From Eledone cirrhosa (taxonomy: Eukaryota; Mollusca; Cephalopoda; Octopoda; Eledonidae), in assembly GCA_964016885.1 (NCBI GenBank), contig OZ024743.1, positions 169,235,333 through 169,299,332 of the forward strand: a DNA stretch of 64,000 nucleotides, given 5' to 3'. Positions 10,424 to 20,469 of the stretch are shown here, in pieces; position 1 is the stretch's first letter; each line of letters starts with the position of its first letter. The notes beneath the pieces are model-generated. The model was not told the DNA's origin. It worked only from the letters and a program-made list of their open reading frames with translations, and searched no databases. The position numbers and the translations under genes are program-made.

Positions 10424-12445
10424 ATGAAGAACTGGTTTAGTGCGCTATGTGGAGAGGCAGAGGAGAGAGAGATTGGGGGGACTGAGGAAAGTATGACGAG
10501 GAGGTACGGGAACTTCACCAATGCAGTGACAGAAGCAAGTGAGGCCCTGGTGCCGAGGAGAGAGAGGAAGACCCAAAAGTATGAGCAGCCAGAGAACACC
10601 CGAGAGCTGCTATGAACCAATTCCATGTCGATCCTATGTGGAGGTGAGGAAGCAAGACCTCTGAAGCAAGACCTCTGTGCCGCTTACACTGAGGCCAGAG
10701 ATGAAGTGTTGATGGAGAAGATCAGGAGTGTGGAGAGAGCGGTATACGGGCGTATGTGTAAAGAGATCTGGACTATCACCAACGAGATCACAGGGAGGAA
10801 GAGAGGGAGTCAGATCTACGGAACTGGGCACGAGGATAGGAAGAGGACGTGACTGGCCCATTTTAAGACCCTACTAGGAGAGCTACCTTCCACAACCCAG
10901 AACACCGGGGTGATCAGACAGCTGTTTGAGAAACTGGATATTAAGACAGGACCCTTCACCAGGGAGAACCTTCAGAGAGTCAAGAAGAAGATCAAGGAGA
11001 GCAAGACCTATGGAGAAGATTGAGTGGCATCAGAGGAGGTGAAGAGGTGTGATTTTGATAATATAATCCTGGAGTTCTGTAGCCAGACACTGGAGAAAGG
11101 AGTTGCCCCGAATCAGTGGAGGATCAGTAACATCGTCCCAGTATCAAAAAAGGGAGATTTCTCTAACACCAACAACTACAGGGGGATCTCACTGATGTCA
11201 TTTGGGGCAAAGACCCTCAACAGGATGATTCTTAATGGGATCAAAACCGAAATGGAGACGAAGCTCAGGGACAACCAGAATAGATTTAGAGAGGGAAGAT
11301 CAACCACCAGTCACATCCTGATGCTGAGGAAGATTTTAGAGGGAGCTATAGCAAAGAGCCTTCCTGCTGTCATGGTTTTTATTGATTTCAGGAAGGCCTT
11401 TGATTCTGTGGACCGTCACTGCCTGATGAAGATCTTACAGGCTTATGGAATCCCCAAGAAGATAGTGGACCTGCTCTACACCAACACCTGATGGGATGAC
11501 GGAGTTTTTTTAGATACTGGCTGGGGTGCTTTAGGGCGATACATTGGCTCCCTACCTTTTCATCATCGCAGTGGATTATTGTATGCGTCTAGCACTGGAG
11601 AAACACCAGGACTCGGGCTTTACTGTAGCACTGGCTCAGAGAAGGAGAGTTAAAGCAAAAAGGATAGGTGCTGGATTTGCTAACGACATAGCTCTGATGA
11701 CAAACACAGTGAAGAAGGCAGAGGAGTTGATGCGAAAGGGGAGATTGTGTCGATGAGTGTGGGGCTGAGAATGAATGAGAGTAAGACGAAATATCTGGTA
11801 GAGAACATCAAAGAGCCAGAGAAAATTATGAATGTGGGCGGAAAGCCGCTAGAGCTGGTTGAGGATTTCCTGTATATTGGAGCAAAGATTGGGAACACAG
11901 AGGATGATGTGGTGGAGAGGAAGGGCAATGCCTGGGCGGCGTGTCACATTTTGAGGTCGGTTTGGAAGTCGGGCTTTCGTATAGACCTGAAAATCCGTCT
12001 CTTCGTCGCTACAGTGGAGTATGTGCTGCTGTAAGGGTCTGAGACTTGGACACTGACCAAGAGACTCACTCAGATGGTCGATGGTTGCTACACAAGGATG
12101 CTGAGGGTGGATCTGAACATTAATCAGTATACACTGAGGATGAAGAACTCAGAGTTGTATAGGAGCCTCCCAAAAGTCAGCTCGAAAGTGACACAGAGGA
12201 GACTGAGCTTAGCTGGACATGCTCACCGACATTCAGAATTGACACTGCTCTCAGTGCTCCTGTGGGAGCCCCTGCATGGACACACTGGAAGAGGGAGACC
12301 GAGGTTGACATATGTTGATGCCCTAAGGACAGACACTGGTCTCTTGGAGACGCAGGACATAGCGGCGATGATGAAGGAGAACTCGTCCATGGATCTCGGG
12401 AATTGTACCCGCTCTAGATATATAAATATACCCATTCGCTCTTAG
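10424..12445 (+). pseudogene. RTE-type LINE reverse transcriptase, 5' truncated and inactivated
   Basis: Frames in order show a pre-RT region (VPRRERKTQKYEQPEN, near 10550), NYRGISLMSFGAKTLNRMI (11170), RSTTSHILMLRKILEGA (11300), VFIDFRKAFDSVDRH (motif A, 11380), LAPYLFIIAVDY (11550), FANDIALM (11680), LYIGAKIGNTEDD (11870) and a C-terminal GRGRPRLTYVDALRTDTG (12290). The catalytic pair reads AND instead of ADD, so one Asp is lost. In-frame stops occur near 10614, 10852, 11023 and 11490. The signatures fit the RTE group. The endonuclease is missing, so the 5' end is truncated. Confidence 0.85.
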
Positions 12446-12655
12446 TGTTAAAATTTATCTTGGTTTTGGTGTTCAGAACTCCCGCTTTCCTGACAGTGAC
12501 TTCTTGATGCTTTCACCACTGTTATTCATACGAGTATCTTGTGATGTCACCAGAAGCCCACCACATCCAGTAGTTTGAAAATTATGTTACTGTTTTCGTA
12601 ACAAAATGATTTTTTTATGAGATAGAGTTGTTAGTCGTATGCCAAACCCCTGAAC
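12446..12655. other. Intervening sequence, nothing recognised
   Basis: About 200 bp between two LINE fragments. It holds no open frame of note and no clear repeat boundary. Confidence 0.5.
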
Positions 12656-14164
12656 CTGCGGACCAAGAGATCATCTTAGTATGGCTTCTACTCACGGCTT
12701 AGATATCAGAATTATCGAAATATGCAAGCCTCCACAAGTCGACAAGGCGATGAACCAAATTAGGATTCTGAACTGTAAGAACAATGTATGCCAAGAAAAC
12801 TAGCGCGGGTTACATCAGAGAGGAGACGCTATGACTTAGATATTCTTGTTATAAATAAAAGCAGATGGACATGATCGGGAAGGCTAAAAACCATCACATG
12901 AGAAACACTGTTGTACGCAGGAAGAGATAACTAGCACGGTGAAGGGGTAGCCATAATCCCGAAGACAGTAATAGACAAATGTCTTATTGAGGGGAAACCT
13001 GTAAACAGCAGGCTCATGAACATCAGAATGAAGGGGAAACAAATCAACTCTACAATTATACAGTGTTAAAGCCCAACAAATAACAGTATGATGCCAAAGA
13101 TGAATTTTACGAGCAGTTGCAGGCTGAGCTGGAAAACATACCAAGATATGATATGAAGATTGTGATGGGTGATTTAAGTGCAATAGTTGGGAACAACAAC
13201 ACCACATTTGAAAGAACCATGGAAAGAGAAGGCTGTGGTATCATGAATGAAAATCGAGAAAGACTCTTAGAACTATGTACTGCCTATGATCTGGTTGTAG
13301 AAGGGACACTTTTCACACACAAAGACAACCATAAACTGACATGGTATTCCTTAATTAGAAGAGATCACAACCAGATTGGCCAGCTGATAACAAATGGTAA
13401 CTGGAGATCATTACTTCATGTCAGAGTAAAACGAGGAGCTGGTGTAGGTAGTGATCCCCACTTTGTGGTCGCAGTACTGAGAGTAAAGCTCAGGAGTTCA
13501 CGAGCAAAGAAAGCAACAAGACCTCAGTTCAATGTAGAAGAATTGCAAAATCCTAAAATAGAGAGCGCATTTGTACTGAAGTTGAAGAACAGGTTTCAAG
13601 GATTGCCAGACATGGAAGATCCCACTCAACCTAATACTGATAAAGTTAACACCAAATGGGAGCACGTAAAGACTCCAGAGGAAGACAGTTGAGACATACC
13701 TAGGAATAAAACCAAAGACAAGAAAAGAATGGATAACGGTGGCCACTTGGCAACATATTGAAAAGAGAAGAGGCATAAAGATGATGGATGCAAAATCAGG
13801 AAGACTGAAGGAAAAGTATAAGCTGCAATAGCAGGAGGTTAATCAAGAAGTCAGACGAATGAGTAGAGCAGACAAGAAAGTACACATGGACAAGCTTGCA
13901 GAGGAGGAAGCGCAATTTGGACAACAAATTTGTACAAAATCACCAGAATCATCTGTGGAAAAATCAGAGGAACTAATTATTGCAGACAAGAAAAGACGAT
14001 TTCTCACAACAGAAGCGGAGCACTTTAATGACGATACAAATAGACCACCACCAGCAACAGAGGCAGCCATACAGAAAACAGAAGTTGACTTGGACATTAG
14101 TGTTGAACCATCTACCAATAAAGAGGTTAATGGGGCTAACAAAACTTTGAAGAACGGAAAAGCC
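12656..14164 (+). pseudogene. RTE-type LINE endonuclease (CFDP2-like) and linker, broken
   Basis: Fragments begin with an RILNCKNN-like start of the APE endonuclease near 12765, followed by a DLDILVI-like motif. The long frame 13117-13692 has KIVMGDLSAIVGNNN, LLELCTAYDLVVEGTLF and HKDNHKLTWYS, the endonuclease core of the RTE LINEs that annotate as craniofacial development protein 2-like. GSDPHFVVAVLRVKL stands where GSDHHLV is usual, so the catalytic His is replaced by Pro. A linker frame (13859-14164) ends in LKNGKAC, and the expected RT continuation is cut off exactly where an LTR begins. Confidence 0.8.
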
Positions 14165-14626
14165 TGTAGCGGAACTACTTCATACATTGCAATAACAATA
14201 TTCCATATGTTATTTGGTTAAACAAACCAATCGTATTAGATCGCGTATGAATACATTGTTGCCTCCTCCTTGTAAAACCTTGTAGTTCAGTAGAGATGAC
14301 CCTGAACAGCAAGATGATAAGACGTACTACGGCATAGCGCCTATATATTCCTCGTACAATCCTGTGAAGAGGAACTAAATATTTATCAACGAGACGTATT
14401 CAACATCTCGGTAATTGTTCTATTATGGTATGTTATCAACATGAGATATTCAACATTTCCTGTTTTGTCTGGGAAGTTTCTGCCTAGTTTCAACCTAATG
14501 GCCAGTAATTGCTTTCATTTCTTATATTCTCCTGTGTATATAAATTCGGCCTTTTAACAATAAATATGGGCTTATATCGAATTGAGTGTTAAAAAAGATA
14601 ATTATTTGTATATGGATGTCAGAAGC
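14165..14626 (+). mobile_element. Solo Gypsy LTR
   Basis: It starts tgtagcggaactacttcatac and ends ggatgtcagaagc. It aligns along its length with the two LTRs at 29097-29553 and 33510-33912 (shared blocks: aaacaaaccaatcgtatt, gaggaactaaatatttatca, tcgaattgagtgttaaaaaa). No internal Gypsy sequence adjoins it. The left neighbour is the broken RTE LINE and the right neighbour is an unrelated minus-strand frame, so the flanks do not rejoin; a deletion or recombination probably followed insertion. Confidence 0.85.
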
Positions 14627-15026
14627 TTGGAACTGGAATTAGCAGACTTCCATTGTGAGGCACAGGTCTCATTGCAGAATCCAAATTGGGATACACAATT
14701 TTGTGTTTATTCTTCATAGAAAATCCTGTGACATTTACTTTACAAAAATAACAGTCATTAAAATGGTCTTTCGGCTCCTTCCATATCATTGGAATGGCAA
14801 AATGCATGTAATTCTTCTTATTGAACCAGTCACGTAAGCCATTTGAGCAAGCTGAGCAGATAAAATGTGGTGCCCATAATTTGTCCTGGTCTCCAAGAAG
14901 ACAGTCAAAGTATAGCTTATAAATCTTCTTGATTTCTGGTGTTATTGTACGTTTTTGAGCTTTCACAATAAATTGTCCACAGACATAACAAAACACACCA
15001 GGACGATTTCTACATTGTCTTGACAT
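14619..15026 (-). pseudogene. Cys-rich conserved invertebrate protein fragment, family of unknown function
   Basis: From ATG at 15026 the protein reads MSRQCRNRPGVFCYVCGQF, then GDQDKLWAPHFICSACSNGL, IPMIWKEPKDHFNDCYFCKV and YPNLDSAMRPVPH. Three CxxC pairs (CYVC, CSAC, CYFC) suggest zinc binding. I recognise this N-terminal module from many uncharacterised arthropod and mollusc proteins, often multicopy, but cannot name a function. The frame stops at 14619, within the end of the solo LTR, so the LTR has cut off the 3' part. A mobile-element origin is possible but not shown. Confidence 0.55.
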
Positions 15027-15079
15027 TGTTAACACTGTAAAACAAGTAAGGAAATAGATACACACGGTTATACTTATAT

Positions 15080-15225
15080 TGAATTTGAGATGGTGGAATA
15101 TTTCATCAGACCAATTATGACTAGACAATTTGAGATGTTGAAATACCTATTTCATCAGACAAAACTTGATTGGTTAATTTAAGATGATGAAATATTGCAT
15201 CTGAACTATGCAGCAATGAATAATG
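15080..15225. repeat. About 46-48-bp tandem repeat, 2.5 copies
   Basis: aatttgagatg starts near 15082 and 15128 and a variant aatttaagatg near 15177. The first two units carry a related tttcatcagac block and the third ends in an attgcatc variant. It lies just upstream of the Cys-rich frame. Confidence 0.6.
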
Positions 15226-15520
15226 TAGTTTATTTTAAAGGTATGCTTCCATGATGTAAATGAAATACACGCATACACGTCATTAATTGAAATTTCTATA
15301 TAATGCATGAGCTAAAACCAAAAGAACTTTCTCATCTTGAAAACTGTACGTGATATCAAAAGCCTAATCGTGTATTTGAAATCATCATTAAAAACTACAC
15401 TAAGTACACTTTGACATGCTTGATGAAAAATATTTGTTGACCAGTGTAATTTATATTATAAACTCAAGGCCAAAATAAGAAAAACGGATGAGGGGGAGTA
15501 TAATCGACGTATTCGAACCC
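15225..15520. other. AT-rich stretch, nothing recognised
   Basis: No open frame over 60 codons and no repeat match elsewhere in the window that I could see. Confidence 0.5.
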
Positions 15521-15524
15521 AGAC

Positions 15525-15775
15525 TTGATCAATATTTTATTTTATGGACCACAGGAAGATGAAAATCAAAGTCGAATCTATTGTGAACTAAGAACCTGAA
15601 GAGACATATATAAATTGGGTTTAGTAACATAGACAAATGTTTGTAGGACTTGGGACTGTGTTATCCACCCTAAGAAGGATGAAAAACAAAGTCGAACCTT
15701 GGCTGAATTTTAACTCAGAGCGTAAAATACCCCAAGTCATTTTGTCCAACGATCACGATACCACCGCTCTGAAAT
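15525..15775 (-). mobile_element. Two decayed tRNA-derived SINE fragments
   Basis: On the plus strand, aggatgaaaaacaaagtcga near 15673 and ggaagatgaaaatcaaagtcga near 15553 match the body of the SINE at 18946-19165 (ggaggaaaggcaaagttaa). The right piece continues through aattttaactcagagcgtaaa (a decayed B box) to ccaccgctctgaaat. Orientation is minus because the tRNA-like head lies at the higher coordinate. Confidence 0.6.
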
Positions 15776-15905
15776 AATAGTTTCTTCTTTAGGCACAAGG
15801 TCAGTAATTTTATGGGAAGAGGGGAAAGTCAATTAATTTACTGGTACTTTATTTTGTTTGTTGACCTTGGTGGGATTTGAATTCAGAACGTAAGAGACAC
15901 AGGTT
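15776..15905 (-). mobile_element. tRNA-derived SINE, decayed
   Basis: Plus-strand ggcacaaggtcagtaatttt, ctggtactttattt and gttgaccttggtgggatttga match the common cephalopod SINE body in order. The complement of gggatttgaattcagaac is a B-box-like sequence. The tRNA head is incomplete. Confidence 0.7.
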
Positions 15906-15944
15906 TCTGAATATCGACAAGCACAAACGAGCGTTTATCCAACA

Positions 15945-16235
15945 TACTGTCACCTTAAAGTCACTCGCAGTCAAGGATGACTTGATATCAGCATGTACGA
16001 TACTTTCGTTAACGGTTTTAAGACGCAAGCATACACTAACCTTTCCACCCTTGATGCAGCGGACGATGCTAGATCTGACAGCTAAATGGGAAAATGACAC
16101 CACCAGTACTAAGCTTTAAAGTTTCTTTATCGACCACGAATGAATGAAAGGCAAAGTTGGCCTCGGCGGGATTTGAACGCCGAATGTAGATAGCTGAAAC
16201 AAATGTTGCAACCCATTTGTACTCCCCAACACCTT
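15945..16235 (-). mobile_element. SINE family B, copy 1
   Basis: It aligns with 19650-19910 over its length: gtcactcgcagtcaaggatgac, gttttaagacgcaagca, gatgcagcggacgatgc, ctttatcgaccacgaatgaa, ggcgggatttgaacgccgaa. The head, read on the minus strand, carries a B-box-like ggcgttcaaatcccgcc. The body is a separate sequence of about 190 bp not shared with the other SINE type here. Two copies with the same head-to-body join support a genuine composite SINE family. Confidence 0.65.
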
Positions 16236-16778
16236 AACGACACTGTCAAATTGATCTCTTTGCCGCCACTCTAACAGCAATAATTATATTAACGACAACA
16301 ACAACAGTAGCAGTAATAACAAATGTATTTATATATTTATTTGTTAACGGAAGGAGAGAAAAAATCAGGTGAATTGCATTCTGCGCTCAATTGACATTCC
16401 AAATATGTTGTCGTAAGCGATATTTCAGTTCACCCTTCTCCTGTAACCTCCTCCCCGTTTCAAGTTACTCAGAATCTACAATCTAACCAAGTGTATCGTT
16501 TTAATAAACCGAAAGCACTGACTTAGATTTCTCATTGCGCAAGGCAGAAGTACATGATTACAATTATTTCACAATTTCAAAAGACCCTAGGGTGTTTATG
16601 ATTTTATAGATTGCATACATTTAAAAAGAAAAAAAGCAACAACAAAACAAAACAAACAATTCACTCATCCGGCATCAGAGGGATGCGGTGATCGATTCCA
16701 CACAGGCGACTCTGTCCAAATGTTTTCCGCTTTACTCGATTTTCTCAAATATTATTTACTAGCTGATGTACCCAGTTT
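16236..16778. other. Non-coding gap, nothing recognised
   Basis: AT-rich, with a short A-rich stretch near 16620-16655. No frame or repeat could be supported. Confidence 0.5.
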
Positions 16779-17640
16779 CGCCAGGGTAAGCAGATAATAA
16801 GTTAAAGAACAGACAGAAAAGAAAACGACTGTATTGGATGAATAATGATCTCTAGGAGATGGTTCCTCCTCCTCTTGGCTGTAAAACGTGTCATTGCATA
16901 GACGTGGCTTGTCCAGGTTTCTCAAAAGGATGATGGGAGTTCTTTTATATTATATATAGACTAGCTGACGTACCCAGCTTCGCACGGGTAAACAGATGAT
17001 AAGAGAAGACAGGTAAAAGAAAAAAATGACTGTATTGGATGTTTGTCTGGTTACACTATGAGGCGAGTTCGTGGTGTCTGTGTGATACAAAAAACATTTT
17101 AAAAAATCTTCCAGATATACCAGGTTATTCGTTGTACCGTTTGTGCATAATATATGAACAATTCTAGGTGCTCCCACCTAGAATAGTGACCTCTAGGAGA
17201 TGGTTCATCTTCTGCCTGACTGTAAAACGTGTATCATTGCATAGACGTGGTTGTTCTACGTTTCTCAAAAGGATGATGAAAGTTCCAATTTGTTATATTA
17301 TATGTAGATATAGATATAAATAATTAATATAAAAGATGATGCTCAGCCAGTTCGTCTTCAACCATCGCAGCACGCCGTCGCTGCTTGGCTCCAGTGTTTC
17401 GTTGTCATTGTTCAGTCAGCTCCTCTCATTCATGGCAGCACGTCTTCGCCTCTGAAGTTCGGCGTTCCGATGGTGCTGTTCGGCCTGTTTTTCTTCATTG
17501 CTGGCTGCACGCCGTCACCGCTGTAGTTCACTGTTTGATAAAGTCGAATTGCTTTTATTATCAGTATTCATTTCGAGCAATTGTCAAAAAATGACACAAT
17601 AATAAATATAAAAGATGTCCGTCAATGTAAAAAAAAAGGT
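16779..17640 (-). repeat. Dispersed repeat with a tACCCaGCttcGCacGGGTa hairpin, two tandem copies
   Basis: A first partial copy (16779-16960) and a second longer copy (16963-17640) both open with actagctgaNgtacccag...cgc..gggta, a small hairpin, and share aggagatggttc, actgtaaaacgtgt and tttctcaaaaggatgatg. The second copy carries ctaggtgctcccacctag near 17164-17182 and ends near taatataaaagatgtccgtc. An inverse-orientation copy is at 57380-57665. A GC-rich block (17340-17540) interrupts the longer copy. The class is not identified; strand is assigned from the shared short frame MGAPRIVHILCTNG and is tentative. Confidence 0.55.
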
Positions 17641-18300
17641 CCCTATTTACTCCCTTCACAAATCTGTGTATGTTAGACTAACAGACAGGCACACAGGCAG
17701 ATAAACTGCGTGGCGATTGTGGAACGCCACACACATACACGCATGGAAATACGCACACGCACGCAAACTTACACACGCACACACTCACACATGTTGATAG
17801 TTTTTACTTTCTGTGGAACGCTGCACGCACCAACACACACATAAATATACGCGCACGTGTTAATAGTTATTGCTTTCTTTCCCCTCTTATTTCCACACAC
17901 ACCACACACACACACACACATGTCTCTACACTGACATATATACATAGTGTATCCAACACACGGTTCACTTTGCCTCTCTGTTTCTTACTCTCCACTCTCA
18001 CTCCCTCATTGGCATTATGCATATTAATTTAAGTTTGACGTCGTTGAGGTGGGCGGAGTCGTTTGAAACCTATGAACCAATGATAATCGAGAATTATGAC
18101 ACAGGGAATACTGACATTGTTGAAATTAATATATAGATATATAATTAATTATATATAGATATAGATAATTCTGTATAAATGTGTGTGAGTGTGTCAATGT
18201 GTGCGTACGTGTGTGTATGCATCTGTGTGTGTGTGTGTGTGTGCGCGTGTGCGTGTGTGTGTGGGGGGGGGGCGTGTTTGTGTAAACCAGCTTTTGAATC
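17641..18300. repeat. CA/GT-rich microsatellite region
   Basis: (CA)n around 17880-17925 and (GT)n around 18190-18270, with TA and GATA-type sequence between. No gene. Confidence 0.85.
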
Positions 18301-18945
18301 GGAGACGCTAGCCGCGAAACAAGAGCATCACTTATAACGAACGCGCTGAGAGAATCCCTTATGGTTGATTCCCAACCTGCTAGAAATAGCAGTCAGGTTG
18401 GTTAGTATACACGGGATGCTGTTGTTCTTCTTTGATTTTATAAAATTAGTATCAATAAACCTTCCCGGGTATACCCTTATTCGATTGATGTACTTACATT
18501 TCGATTGTGAGTTTTTGTTTTTGTGTGATGCGTGAAGGTACCAACCAACAAACATCTCTCTTTTATATTTTGTATAGATAGTGATGGATTATTTCAAATT
18601 TTTCCAATACTTCTTAAGTCAACCGCATGGTTTTACAGCATTATACAGTTTCGTTTAACTGATGGTCTGCAGTTCGAATTTAATATGGATTTCCTCCTAC
18701 AGTGTATGCAATGTCTCCGTGTATATAGGAGCAGAAATAAGATCGTGTTTCCTCGCCGTGACATTTCCTTCAATTCCCACTGGGCCCTCACTTTTTATGC
18801 TGACATGGTTTGTTTTGTATATTTTCCCAACACGTGATGTTCTTTTTATTTTGTCTTTCCTAATGTGAGCACATTTAGCGGGCTCTCCATCAGACTCGAC
18901 GATGCGAATTCAGTTGTTCAATCGAACAACTGAATTCCTATTAAT
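18301..18945. other. Non-coding stretch with only short frames
   Basis: Short frames on both strands lack recognisable motifs. The palindrome attcagttgttcaatcgaacaactgaat lies at about 18909-18937, next to a SINE. Confidence 0.5.
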
Positions 18946-19165
18946 GATTTCTAGTATAGGCACGAGGCCAACAATTTGGGGGGAAGGTAAAGGCGATTAA
19001 ATCGACCCCAGTGCGTGACTGGTACTTTATTTTATCGACCCCGTAAGGAGGAAAGGCAAAGTTAACCTGGGATTTGAACTCAGATCATAAAGGGCCGTAA
19101 CTCTATGCTGCAAAGCATGGCGTCCGACCCGCTACCGATACTGCCAATCCACCGCCCTCTGAATT
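18946..19165 (-). mobile_element. tRNA-derived cephalopod-type SINE, near full length
   Basis: Read on the minus strand it starts gggcggtggattggcagtat (A-box region), then atctgagttcaaatccca (B box), then a body with gaccccgtaaggag, agtaccag and cgaccccagtgcgtgactgg in complement, ending near the complement of taggcacgaggccaacaat. This matches the widespread octopus and squid SINE layout. RNA polymerase III would transcribe it from the A and B boxes, and LINE machinery would copy it. Confidence 0.85.
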
Positions 19166-19209
19166 CCTATTAATGAAAATTAATATATAACGGGTATATA
19201 GCTGATTAT

Positions 19210-19312
19210 TCCACCACAGATACTTGTCTTCTTCTTCTTCTTCTTCTTCTTCTTCTTTGATCTATTGATCTATCGATCTATCTGTCTACTAATCTACCTA
19301 TCTATCTATGGA
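19210..19312. repeat. (CTT)n and (ATCT)n microsatellites
   Basis: About ten ctt units (19228-19257) followed by atct units to about 19310. Confidence 0.95.
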
Positions 19313-19458
19313 AGTAAACGACTGTGTTTCGGGATGGGTTCCACTAGATTTAAAACGTCCATGACCCTCCGTGTAACAGGATAGCGCCACTATGATTCCA
19401 CCAAGAGTTAAGGACTCTTTCCCTTTTTTCATAATGAAATAAAATATAAAATATCCAC

Positions 19459-19515
19459 ATGCCCCAGCATGGCCTCAGCTGGATGGCTGGAACGGAGTAA
19501 AAGAGTAAATATCAA
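19459..19515 (+). mobile_element. 3'-terminal fragment of the Jockey/CR1 LINE
   Basis: gccccagcatggcctcagc, ggatggctggaac and gtaaaagagtaaa match the last about 55 bp of the LINE at 1979-5918, including the guaaaagag tail. A copy this short is what severe 5' truncation during target-primed reverse transcription leaves. Confidence 0.8.
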
Positions 19516-19649
19516 TTTCATTTATGAAGTTATCTGAACGATTACTTGAGCATAGGCAAGTATGTGGATATAAAAAAAGCATCAACTGTAATCATCTGGT
19601 TTTCTTAGACATTCTCACACGCACCTGCACACATACATTATATATGTGC

Positions 19650-19910
19650 AACTAATAACAGCCGTCACTCACAATTGAGTATGACTTAGAAGTATGTAGC
19701 GTGCTTTCATTAAGGGTTTTAAGTGTTCATGCAGTCGCGAGAAGACATAGACTCTCACAACTTTGATTCAGCGGAACATCCAGGATGTGACAGAAAGAGA
19801 GAGGGCTACACTAGTATTGGGCTGGTATTTTCTTTATCGCTCCCGAAAGAATGAAAGGTGAAATAGACCTTGGTGGTATTTGAACTCAGAACGCAGAGAC
19901 CTAATGACGC
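19650..19910 (-). mobile_element. SINE family B, copy 2
   Basis: Partner of 15945-16235. Shared landmarks are gtcactcacaattgagtatgac, ggttttaagtgttcatgcag, gattcagcggaacatccagg, ctttatcgctcccgaaagaa and ttggtggtatttgaactcag. A poly-C run and (CA)n(TA)n (19911-20010) follow the head side. Confidence 0.65.
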
Positions 19911-20010
19911 CCCCCCCCCCATCCACACACACCCACACACACACACACACACACACCTACATACACACACAAACATATAAACACACACACACATATGTAT
20001 ATATATATTA

Positions 20011-20469
20011 CGTAATTACGTAAAGCGTTTATTTATTATAATTATTTCCATGGCTACCCTTATGCAACCAAGAGGCAGTATTTGCATTTGTTGCTGCTAT
20101 GGGACCTATTTCCTAAGATGAATGATATGCTTCAGGCAAAAACATATTCTTCTTCTTGCGTGCCCAGCACATATATATATATAATTCGTTACTGATGGCG
20201 ATCAATTTAGAAATTTCGGTCCTAAGTGAGGGAGTCTCTTGAAAAGCTCGGAGCCTCATGGATATTGCAGTGATTAGACATTTCCACAAAGTACGAGCGA
20301 AACTATTGATAGTCAGGTCTGGGAGAAATTTTGGTAACGTTTATCTATTTTTTCTTCAAACTTACATTTTAAACTTAGCTCCTTTCAATTGATTATTTGT
20401 CTAGTTAATTTCTACGGACGAAGAGGAAAGACTAGGTAAATTTTATCTGACTGTTCCTCATAAAGGAAT
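20011..20469. other. Gap before the Tx1 fragment, nothing recognised
   Basis: No supported frame and no repeat match in the window. It may include LINE 5' sequence too decayed to see. Confidence 0.45.

Noticed and set aside
15100..15165. Two CTGATGA words on the minus strand
   Set aside because: They are part of a 46-48-bp tandem repeat; no stem I or GAAA in position.
17341..17594. Short GC-richer frame as a host exon
   Set aside because: No conserved domain, no splice context, and it lies within a dispersed repeat.
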